A stretch of 7,567 nt of DNA, from positions 1 through 7,567 of the forward strand of contig DYMW01000073.1 in assembly GCA_020721385.1 (NCBI GenBank), given 5' to 3'. The notes under the pieces are model-generated. The model had not been told where the DNA came from. It saw only the letters and a program-made list of their open reading frames with translations, and did no database searches. Shown here in pieces: positions 1-5,417 of this stretch. The position numbers and the translations under genes were made by a program. The stretch's first letter is position 1. Each line of letters starts with the position of its first letter. The DNA comes from Sulfurovum sp. GTDB lineage: Bacteria; Campylobacterota; Campylobacteria; Campylobacterales; Sulfurovaceae.

Positions 1-112
1 CTTATATTACAAAATGACCCTAAATTTAGCCAATATTGAAACAGGATTAACTGAATGGGCTGATGAAAAAGAGATACGCAAAGCTGGTAATAAATCTCTC
101 TTTTCAAATTAG
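1..112 (+). CDS. C-terminal fragment of an LpoB-like penicillin-binding-protein activator (5' end outside window)
   Basis: The reading frame from base 2 is open and ends at TAG (110-112), giving 36 residues that begin LYYKMTLNLANIETG and continue with EWADEKEIRK. The pattern of tyrosines, a beta-strand, 'ETGL.EW.DEKEIRK' and the end of the protein matches what I recall of the C-terminus of LpoB-family proteins. These are outer-membrane lipoproteins that stimulate peptidoglycan synthases from the periplasm. The lipobox and most of the domain lie outside the window, so the family call rests on this tail only. The next gene starts 19 bases downstream with no terminator between, so the two are probably co-transcribed. 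An alternative is another periplasmic protein with a similar last strand. Confidence 0.6.
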   Translation, partial: LYYKMTLNLANIETGLTEWADEKEIRKAGNKSLFSN

Positions 113-131
113 AATATAAGAGGTTCGTAAG

Positions 132-614
132 ATGAAAAATTTGTATATACGATTGCTGTTATCTTTTTTTATGGTAACAGCACTTCAGGCTAAATCACCA
201 TTTATTGGCCATACAGGTCAAGACACAAGTTACAAAGATGACAAAAATAGCTGTTATGGTATTGCAACAAGAGAATTAAACTATTGTGCTTTGATTAAAG
301 ACGAAGATAAGCAAAATGCCTGTTTTGGTATTGTACGACGCAACAGTGGCTACTGTATGATGGTAAAAGAGAAAGATTTACAAAATCAATGTTTATCGGT
401 TTCTTTGCATAATATTGGTTATTGCGATATGATTAAAAACAAAGATTTAAAAAATAGCTGTATGGCGTATGCCCAATCAAAGTCTGGATATTGCAGTTTA
501 ATTCAAAACAATAACGTAAAACAATCTTGCTTTGCAAGTGTTGAGCATAAAAGCACTTTTTGTAATTCAATGCAAGAAGAAAAAAAGAAAAACAATGATG
601 AAGTAAATAAATAA
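132..614 (+). CDS. Exported cysteine-repeat protein, five 23-residue units (function unknown)
   Basis: This 160-residue protein is not one I can name. Residues 1-20 form a Sec signal peptide (basic start, hydrophobic core, likely cleavage after ALQA), so the mature protein should be periplasmic or secreted. From residue 41 there are five tandem units of exactly 23 residues. The ten cysteines are at 41, 52, 64, 75, 87, 98, 110, 121, 133 and 144, alternating 11 and 12 residues apart. The consensus is roughly C-aromatic-x8-[YF]-C-x2-[IVM]-K-x-[KE]-D-x-[KQ]-N-x-C. The units look helical, with one cysteine pair per helical hairpin, which suggests a disulfide-stapled solenoid. The tail (148-160) is charged and low-complexity. 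ATG 132 has AAGAGG 8 bases upstream. The gene lies 13 bases before the histidine kinase, so an accessory role in sensing is possible but inferred. Confidence 0.85.
   Translation: MKNLYIRLLLSFFMVTALQAKSPFIGHTGQDTSYKDDKNSCYGIATRELNYCALIKDEDKQNACFGIVRRNSGYCMMVKEKDLQNQCLSVSLHNIGYCDMIKNKDLKNSCMAYAQSKSGYCSLIQNNNVKQSCFASVEHKSTFCNSMQEEKKKNNDEVNK
252..596 (+). repeat. Five in-frame 69-bp units coding the 23-residue cysteine repeats
   Basis: The units start at 252, 321, 390, 459 and 528, each beginning at a cysteine codon. The period is exact at protein level, but the DNA copies have diverged considerably. The array therefore looks old and maintained by selection on the protein rather than recently duplicated. 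The fifth unit lacks the closing 'N-x-C' and runs into the charged tail. Confidence 0.85.
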
Positions 615-621
615 AAAGCCA

Positions 622-627
622 AAGGAG
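622..627 (+). promoter_or_regulatory. Shine-Dalgarno AAGGAG directly abutting the kinase ATG
   Basis: AAGGAG occupies 622-627 and the only plausible ATG of the kinase is at 628, so the spacing is zero instead of the usual 5-9 bases. In frame upstream there is a TAA at 604-606 and no start codon. The next in-frame ATG (673) has no Shine-Dalgarno sequence and would cut into the first membrane helix. Translation may depend on coupling to the preceding gene, which stops at 614. Confidence 0.5.
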
Positions 628-2070
628 ATGAAATTAAAAAAACTCAAAAAGATTTTTAGTAAAAATCTTTTAATGATTACGATTTTTTTTCCTTTAGTTG
701 TTATTTTTTTTTATGGTCTCTCTCTCTCTTTTGCACTAAAGTATACACATAAAATATATACAAAAGAAGAACTTAATCAATATGAAATAGAACTTCGTAA
801 CCAACATAAAAATTTTCTTAAAGAAAAAGCGAAATATATTGAATCTTTTATAGACTTTCTTTATGCAGAAAACTTACACCAGTCTAAAAACTTCTTGGAA
901 AAAAAAGTACTTATATTTATTGAATCCATCAAAAAATATGACAGTGGATTTATTTTTATTTTCAATAAAGATGGTACACTTATTAAACATCCTTGTGCTA
1001 AAACATTAATTAGTTTTAACAATACAAATAATAAAGATACTATTTTAAAAAAACTTATTAAAGCTTCTAACGAAAAACAGTTTGCTTACTATCAAGGAAC
1101 CGATTGTCAAGAGGATGAATTTGTTCAAAAAGTTGCCTATATTTATCATATTAACAATAGTGATTTGTATATTGTTATTAGTAAAAATGAGAAAGAAATT
1201 GCTCAAACCATTGCACAAAAAAAAGAACTTTGGCAAAAGAGAATAGATGATGAATTACAAGAGAATATAAAAATTCTCTCTATAGTCAGTTTTATCTCCA
1301 TTATCTTCTCTTTACTTTTTTCTAAAATTCTAAATATCTTAATTCAAGACTATGAACAAGAGATTCAAAAGAGTCATAAAGTCATGTTTTCTCAATCCCG
1401 TCTTGCACAAGCAGGAGAACTACTCAGTATGATTTCACATCAATGGAGACAGCCCATTAGTAAAATTGCTTCTATTACCTCTAATTTACGATTTAAAATA
1501 ATGATGTCTCAAACGATTTCTCCTGAACAACTAGATGTTAACTTAAAAGAGATAGAAGATTATACAGAATTTTTATCTGAAACCATTGATGATTTTAAAG
1601 AATTTTATAAACCCAAACATGAAAAAAGTAAAACTTTTATTGTGCCCCTTATTACTAAAGCTATTAATTTTTTAGAAAATGAAATTGTTAAAAAAGATAT
1701 TCATATTCATAAATATTTTGACAAGGACATTCAACTCTCTCTCTATCCTAATGAACTGATACAAGTTATTATTAATATCATACAAAATGCCATTGAATTT
1801 TCTCCTAAAAAAGCCCATATCAACATCATTACCAAAGTCAAAGAGAGTGAATATGTCATCTTGATTATAGACCATGCAGGAGGAATTAAAGAAGAACACC
1901 TTAACAAAATATTTGATGCCCATTTCTCAACAAAAACCAATACAAATAATACCAATTTAGGATTAGGACTTTATGTATCAAAAGTAATTATTGAAAAACA
2001 TTTTAATGGAAAATTAGAAGTTCAAAGCCAAGGAGATAGCTCCACATTCACAATAAGGTTAATTAAATGA
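628..2070 (+). CDS. Membrane sensor histidine kinase with periplasmic Cache-type domain
   Basis: This is an inner-membrane histidine kinase of 480 residues. A first membrane helix (about 14-37) is followed by a periplasmic sensor (about 38-213) that carries the single-Cache signature 'SGFIFIFNKDGTLIKHP' at 106-122. A second helix spans about 214-238. No HAMP domain is evident; a short helix leads straight to the phosphorylation box, with H271 in SHQWRQP. The ATPase domain has an N-box (NELIQVIINIIQN, 375-387), a G1 box (D415-H-A-G-G), an F-box (IFDAHFST) and a G2 box (LGLGL, 444-448). All key residues are present, so it should be active. The only two cysteines, C123 and C160, are both in the sensor. 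It overlaps the response regulator by ATGA, so that protein is its likely partner. The ligand is unknown; Cache domains typically bind small molecules. The start is discussed under the ribosome binding site. Confidence 0.93.
   Translation: MKLKKLKKIFSKNLLMITIFFPLVVIFFYGLSLSFALKYTHKIYTKEELNQYEIELRNQHKNFLKEKAKYIESFIDFLYAENLHQSKNFLEKKVLIFIESIKKYDSGFIFIFNKDGTLIKHPCAKTLISFNNTNNKDTILKKLIKASNEKQFAYYQGTDCQEDEFVQKVAYIYHINNSDLYIVISKNEKEIAQTIAQKKELWQKRIDDELQENIKILSIVSFISIIFSLLFSKILNILIQDYEQEIQKSHKVMFSQSRLAQAGELLSMISHQWRQPISKIASITSNLRFKIMMSQTISPEQLDVNLKEIEDYTEFLSETIDDFKEFYKPKHEKSKTFIVPLITKAINFLENEIVKKDIHIHKYFDKDIQLSLYPNELIQVIINIIQNAIEFSPKKAHINIITKVKESEYVILIIDHAGGIKEEHLNKIFDAHFSTKTNTNNTNLGLGLYVSKVIIEKHFNGKLEVQSQGDSSTFTIRLIK
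683..728 (+). repeat. Cluster of simple-sequence tracts (T8, T9, (TC)6) early in the kinase gene
   Basis: Within 46 bases there are eight T at 683-690, nine T at 704-712 and six TC units at 717-728. They code for Phe, Leu and Ser of the first membrane helix. Such tracts can slip during replication, and slippage here would frameshift the kinase near its start. Equally, T-rich codons are expected for a hydrophobic helix in an AT-rich genome. Confidence 0.6.
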
Positions 2071-2765
2071 TAGAAGAAAAATACCGTATGCTCAATAATA
2101 AAACTATTTTATATATTGAAGATGATTTAGAATTACAAAAAAATATTAAAGAGATTCTTAGTCACTTCTTTAAAAAAATCTATATTGCTTCTAATGGAGA
2201 TGATGCTTATAGTATCTACATGGAAAATCAAAACAAAATTGATATTCTAATTACTGATATCAATATGCCAAATACCAATGGAATCACCCTTAGTAAATAT
2301 TTAAGAGAATACAATAAAAATCTCCCTATTGTCATTATATCAGCCTATACCAATACAGACTATCTTTTAGATTCTATTGATTTAAATATTCTAAAATACA
2401 TTACCAAACCGCTTACCACTCAAAAAATAATGTTGCTTTTAGATAAACTTTTAGACCATTTTCAATTAAACAATTCTCTTTCATTAAATAATAATATCAA
2501 ATTTAACCATGCCAATGGTCTACTATCTATTAGTAATCAAGAGATAAAATTAACTCAAAAGGAGAGTAAATTTTTTAAACTTCTTTTTGAAAATGATATT
2601 GTCACCTATGAGATGATGTATGAATATTTATGGGATTATGACAAAATACCCTCTGCTGATGCCATAAAATCATTTATTCAAAAATTTAAAAAGAAATTTC
2701 CTAAAGATTTATGTAAGAATCAACAAGGTGTTGGCTATTTTTTAGATAAAAAGACACTTTTATGA
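2067..2765 (+). CDS. OmpR-family response regulator (receiver plus winged helix)
   Basis: This 232-residue cytoplasmic DNA-binding regulator is probably phosphorylated by the kinase encoded just upstream. The receiver domain (about 13-130) has the acidic pair D19-D20, the phospho-acceptor D64 in LITDINMPNTNG, S92 at the Thr/Ser switch position and K114 followed by P115. The C-terminal part (about 145-228) is an OmpR/PhoB-type winged helix, with LTQKESKFFKLL for the first helices, a recognition-helix region around ADAIKSFIQKFKKKF, and a closing hairpin in GVGYFLD. Length is normal for the family. ATG 2067 overlaps the kinase stop as ATGA and has AAGG 8 bases upstream, inside the kinase gene, so translation is probably coupled. 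A second in-frame ATG at 2088 is a less likely start. The next gene, 50 bases downstream, is a candidate target. Confidence 0.93.
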   Translation: MIEEKYRMLNNKTILYIEDDLELQKNIKEILSHFFKKIYIASNGDDAYSIYMENQNKIDILITDINMPNTNGITLSKYLREYNKNLPIVIISAYTNTDYLLDSIDLNILKYITKPLTTQKIMLLLDKLLDHFQLNNSLSLNNNIKFNHANGLLSISNQEIKLTQKESKFFKLLFENDIVTYEMMYEYLWDYDKIPSADAIKSFIQKFKKKFPKDLCKNQQGVGYFLDKKTLL

Positions 2766-2784
2766 CACATAAATTAATTATACT
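2757..2784 (+). promoter_or_regulatory. Candidate promoter for the 31-residue-repeat protein gene
   Basis: A TATACT -10 (2779-2784) lies 32 bases before ATG 2816. A T-rich element, CTTTTA, overlaps the response regulator stop near 2757-2762. This fits the Campylobacterota pattern of a strong -10 with T-rich upstream sequence and no clear -35. AAGGA (2804-2808) gives a ribosome binding site with 7-base spacing. I see no convincing direct repeat to call as the regulator's binding site. Confidence 0.45.
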
Positions 2785-2815
2785 ACACTTATCTAAACGA
2801 GAAAAGGATTAACAA

Positions 2816-3226
2816 ATGAAAAAAGTAGCATTAAGTTTATTAGCAGTAGGTATGGTTGTATCAATGAGTTCAGCATTAGAAATTGAAGGTGCAATGACTG
2901 AAAAAGCAATGGCCGTTGCTCTTGAAACTGCTCCTGAAAAAGAGAGTACTGTAGATGTTAGTAATTCTAAAATTAACAATACTACAGATGTTCAAAATTC
3001 AGCTGTAGCAGGGAATACAGGGGTACAAGTAAAAGGTAAAAATGTTGATATTAAAAATTCAAAAATTAACAATCAAACAAGTGTACAAAATTCAGCTGTA
3101 GCTGGTAACACTGGGGTTGCAATTAAAGCTGAAAAAGTAAATGTTTCTAATTCAAAAATTAATAACACTTCAAATATTCAAGACTCTGCTGTAGCAGGTA
3201 ACACTGGTGTTGAACTAGGAAACTAA
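2816..3226 (+). CDS. Small exported protein with three 31-residue Asn/Ser/Val-rich repeats (function unknown)
   Basis: This 136-residue protein is not one I can assign. Residues 1-20 are a clear Sec signal peptide (MKK start, Ala/Leu/Val core, cleavage after SSA). A short linker (21-45) leads to three tandem repeats at 46-76, 77-107 and 108-136, the last shortened to 29 residues. Each reads approximately V-[DN]-[VI]-x-NSKINN, then [IV]Q-[ND]-SAVAGNTGV and a short Lys-rich link. Alternating Val/Ile with Asn-Ser turns suggests beta-strands stacked as a small solenoid, or possibly an amyloid-type fold, ending at the very C-terminus without an anchor. There are no cysteines. It lies directly behind a two-component system and appears to have its own promoter, so it may be that system's output. 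It could equally be a surface or matrix component. The repeats weakly recall 'GNxGV' repeats of Fap amyloid proteins, which I do not treat as homology. Confidence 0.85.
   Translation: MKKVALSLLAVGMVVSMSSALEIEGAMTEKAMAVALETAPEKESTVDVSNSKINNTTDVQNSAVAGNTGVQVKGKNVDIKNSKINNQTSVQNSAVAGNTGVAIKAEKVNVSNSKINNTSNIQDSAVAGNTGVELGN
2951..3223 (+). repeat. Three tandem 93-bp repeats (third shortened to 87 bp)
   Basis: Units are 2951-3043, 3044-3136 and 3137-3223. They remain similar at DNA level, for example CAAAATTCAGCTGTAGC in the first two and a near match in the third. Copy number could therefore change by recombination. This is markedly more alike than the cysteine-repeat array upstream. Confidence 0.85.
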
Positions 3227-3252
3227 GTTTAAAATATATTTTTTATCTCCAA

Positions 3253-3286
3253 AGAGACTAGAGTAGAAATTTACTCTAGCCTCTCT
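3253..3286 (+). terminator. Hairpin between convergent genes, possible transcription end
   Basis: CTAGAGTA (3258-3265) and TACTCTAG (3272-3279) form a perfect 8-bp stem around a 6-base loop. AGAGA (3253-3257) can pair with TCTCT (3282-3286) across a two-base bulge. The right arm overlaps the end of the convergent protease gene. No T-run follows on either strand, so it is not a textbook intrinsic terminator. An AT-only palindrome (3231-3242) lies just upstream. Confidence 0.4.
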
Positions 3287-4707
3287 GAAACATTCAATTT
3301 TATACCATAGCGTTCTAAGATTTTATCTTGAATCTTAAGGGCATCTTTATGATTAATAACAATTTTAGCTCCATCTTCATCTTCAAATACAATAAACTCT
3401 CCTTCAAAATTTTTAATTTGACCATAAAAATCTTGAAAATCTTTAAATGTTTTACCATTTATTTTTTCAATAGGCCATAAAGATATCTCATAATCACCAC
3501 GACTCAAACTTGATGCAAGAACTTTTAATAAAACAACAATCTCTTGTTTCTCTTCGGTTGGCCATTTGTTTTCTGCTTCATAACGTAAGGACATCACAGG
3601 CATCCTTGTTGAATTTAAAAGATTTTTGGTTAAAGGAGTAAAAACATAACCACCATAAATAAAATAATTAGGCACTTTATCATACTCTAAATTTGCAAAA
3701 CTCATTGTCTTCTTATCGGTCGCATTCATCTTGGCTTTTATAAACATCTCTTTTCCATGACGCAATACATGTAACGTCACCTCATCACCCACTTGAAGGG
3801 CATCAATAAAATATTTAAAATTGGTATATTGTTTTGGACGAAACTCTACCGTACCATCATCTTCTATCTTATGTCCATTTATGCTAATAATAATGTCTTC
3901 TTTCTCCAATACATCTTGAAGTGGAGAACCATATAAAATATCAACCACCAAAATACCACTCATGTTTTCATCCACATGATAATACTCTTTCATGGTTGGA
4001 TTCTCTAAACTTTTAATATAAATCCCCAATTTTGGGAAACCATCATAGCGACCATCAGCAATATCATTCAAAAAATGTTGAACCACATCTACAGGAACAA
4101 TATAACCAATATTTTGAGAAAAAGTAATCCCTTGCATAACAATACCTACTATTTTACCATTGGAAATAGCAGGTCCACCAGAGTTTCCAGGGTTAATCGC
4201 TGCATCAATTTGAATGGCTAAAAACTCTTCCCCACTATGTGCGTAACGATTGTGTTCAATTCGTGAAACAATCCCTGTACTCACACTAATCGTATTACCA
4301 CCCATAGGAAAACCATAAACAGTTACTTTGTCTTGAATATTAGGAAGATTTCCAAGTTTTAACGGTTCCGTATTGTCAAAAAAACTCTTCTCTTTAACGC
4401 TTAAAATAGCCAAATCACTCTCATGCGAAACAAACAAAACCTTTGCTCTATACCGTTTGGTATCTCCATATTTTTTCACTTCTAAAAAAGTCTCATTGGC
4501 AACCACATGGGCATTGGTTAAAATTCGATTACCAGCAATAATACTCCCCGATCCACTAAAACGCTCTACAGTACTGTTCCATGGTTCCAAATAATTGGGT
4601 GTTTTTGAAACGGTGTAAATCTTGACAATCGATGCATCAACCTCTCCACCTTCTAACAAAGAGAAAATTATCACTATAAAAGATAATACTTTTAAAAAAC
4701 TTTTCAT
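3271..4707 (-). CDS. Periplasmic Deg/HtrA-type serine protease with PDZ domain and Do-like C-terminal domain
   Basis: This 478-residue protease probably acts in the periplasm on damaged or regulatory envelope proteins. Residues 1-20 are a signal peptide. The trypsin-like domain (about 25-215) has a complete catalytic triad: H67 in LTNAHVV, D98 in ESDLAIL and S176 in NPGNSGGP. A PDZ domain follows (about 222-328, with SGILVVDILYGSPL and EDIIISINGHKI). The C-terminal part (about 340-470) begins with 'YFIYGGYVFTPLT', which resembles the Do-like PDZ region seen in the Deg9-type branch, rather than the two plain PDZ domains of DegP. I therefore give no symbol. The start has AAGG about 7 bases upstream on the minus strand. 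It is transcribed divergently from efp and converges on the repeat-protein gene. Nothing suggests truncation. Confidence 0.92.
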   Translation of the reverse strand: MKSFLKVLSFIVIIFSLLEGGEVDASIVKIYTVSKTPNYLEPWNSTVERFSGSGSIIAGNRILTNAHVVANETFLEVKKYGDTKRYRAKVLFVSHESDLAILSVKEKSFFDNTEPLKLGNLPNIQDKVTVYGFPMGGNTISVSTGIVSRIEHNRYAHSGEEFLAIQIDAAINPGNSGGPAISNGKIVGIVMQGITFSQNIGYIVPVDVVQHFLNDIADGRYDGFPKLGIYIKSLENPTMKEYYHVDENMSGILVVDILYGSPLQDVLEKEDIIISINGHKIEDDGTVEFRPKQYTNFKYFIDALQVGDEVTLHVLRHGKEMFIKAKMNATDKKTMSFANLEYDKVPNYFIYGGYVFTPLTKNLLNSTRMPVMSLRYEAENKWPTEEKQEIVVLLKVLASSLSRGDYEISLWPIEKINGKTFKDFQDFYGQIKNFEGEFIVFEDEDGAKIVINHKDALKIQDKILERYGIKLNVSERLE

Positions 4708-4727
4708 CTAATACCTTTTTTTAATTT

Positions 4728-4733
4728 ATTGTA
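4728..4733 (-). promoter_or_regulatory. Candidate -10 for the serine protease gene
   Basis: On the minus strand these bases read TACAAT, a five-of-six match to the -10 consensus, 20 bases before the protease ATG. This would leave a short leader holding only the ribosome binding site. No -35 is recognisable. Confidence 0.35.
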
Positions 4734-4784
4734 AGCATAACAGCAAATGATAAACCATTCAACAATGTAATACCAACCAAAGGA

Positions 4785-4790
4785 TATAAT
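4785..4790 (+). promoter_or_regulatory. efp promoter -10 (TATAAT)
   Basis: A perfect TATAAT lies 28 bases before the efp ATG. Transcription would start near 4797, and AGGAG at 4806-4810 gives a ribosome binding site with 8-base spacing. No good -35 is seen at the usual distance. Confidence 0.65.
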
Positions 4791-4818
4791 ACCCAAAAAA
4801 AATTTAGGAGTTCTAAAT

Positions 4819-5385
4819 ATGGCAACAATCTCAATGGGAGACCTTAAAAAAGGTGTTAGATTAGAATTAGATGGCAATCCATACCGAGTAATCGATTTTC
4901 AACACGTTAAACCAGGTAAAGGTGCAGCGTTTGTGCGATGTAAAATTAAAAACTTATCAACAGGTAAAGTCATCGATAAAACTGTTCACGCAGGTGATAA
5001 ATTTGAAACACCCGATTTGGTACAAAAAACCATGCAATATCTTTATGATGATGGTGAGATGTTACAATTTATGGACACCACCACGTATGAGCAAATTGGT
5101 CTAACCCATGAGCAAGTAGGAAAAGATACGTTTGACTTTATGATTGATGGGATGGAAGCAGACATTCTTTTCCACAATGGTAAAGCCATCTCTGTTGAAA
5201 TTGCACAAACAGCAACCTACACAGTAGTAGAAACACCACCAAACTTCAAAGGTGACTCACAAGGTGGTAAAAAACCAGCAACACTTGATAGTGGTGCAGT
5301 CGTTCAAGTTCCATTTTTTATCTTAGAAGGTCAAAAAATTGTAGTTGATACGGTTGAAGGTAAATATTTAGAAAAAGCCAAATAG
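4819..5385 (+). CDS. efp: Translation elongation factor P
   Basis: EF-P binds the ribosome near the peptidyl-tRNA and rescues stalling at consecutive prolines. The protein is 188 residues, the standard length. It has the N-terminal KOW-like domain (about 1-65) followed by two OB domains (about 66-128 and 129-188). The modification loop reads HVKPGKGAAF, with K34 at the position that is beta-lysylated in E. coli, so a lysine-modified form is plausible, though the modifying enzymes are not in this window. The family signature is complete at 152-171 (K-x-A, then G, then V-x-VP-x2-I-x2-G). The start is well supported by AGGAG 8 bases upstream. It is a single-gene unit with its own promoter and terminator. 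Confidence 0.98.
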   Translation: MATISMGDLKKGVRLELDGNPYRVIDFQHVKPGKGAAFVRCKIKNLSTGKVIDKTVHAGDKFETPDLVQKTMQYLYDDGEMLQFMDTTTYEQIGLTHEQVGKDTFDFMIDGMEADILFHNGKAISVEIAQTATYTVVETPPNFKGDSQGGKKPATLDSGAVVQVPFFILEGQKIVVDTVEGKYLEKAK

Positions 5386-5387
5386 TT

Positions 5388-5417
5388 AAAATGGTCGATT
5401 TTATTCGACCATTTTTT
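5388..5417 (+). terminator. Bidirectional intrinsic terminator between efp and the symporter gene
   Basis: AAAATGGTCGA (5388-5398) pairs perfectly with TCGACCATTTT (5405-5415) around the loop TTTTAT. A T-run follows on the + strand, and the matching A-run on the left gives U residues on the minus strand. The stop codon of the symporter gene touches the right edge, so the hairpin can end both convergent transcripts. Confidence 0.9.

Noticed and set aside
1045..1955. Several minus-strand open frames inside the kinase gene (1045-1236, 1672-1923, 1743-1955)
   Set aside because: They are antisense to a strongly supported kinase, have no family motifs, and overlap one another. They are by-products of the AT-rich codons.
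2088..2090. Alternative ATG start of the response regulator
   Set aside because: The ATGA overlap at 2067 with AAGG 8 bases upstream is a better start, although the receiver domain itself would be intact from either.
2951..3223. Regular repeats that might suggest a CRISPR array
   Set aside because: The 93-bp units are in-frame protein repeats of an exported protein, with no constant repeat plus unique spacer pattern.
4373..5104. Open frames at 4373-4594 (antisense to the protease) and 4922-5104 (second frame of efp)
   Set aside because: Both are shadows of well-supported genes, with no ribosome binding site or recognisable domain.
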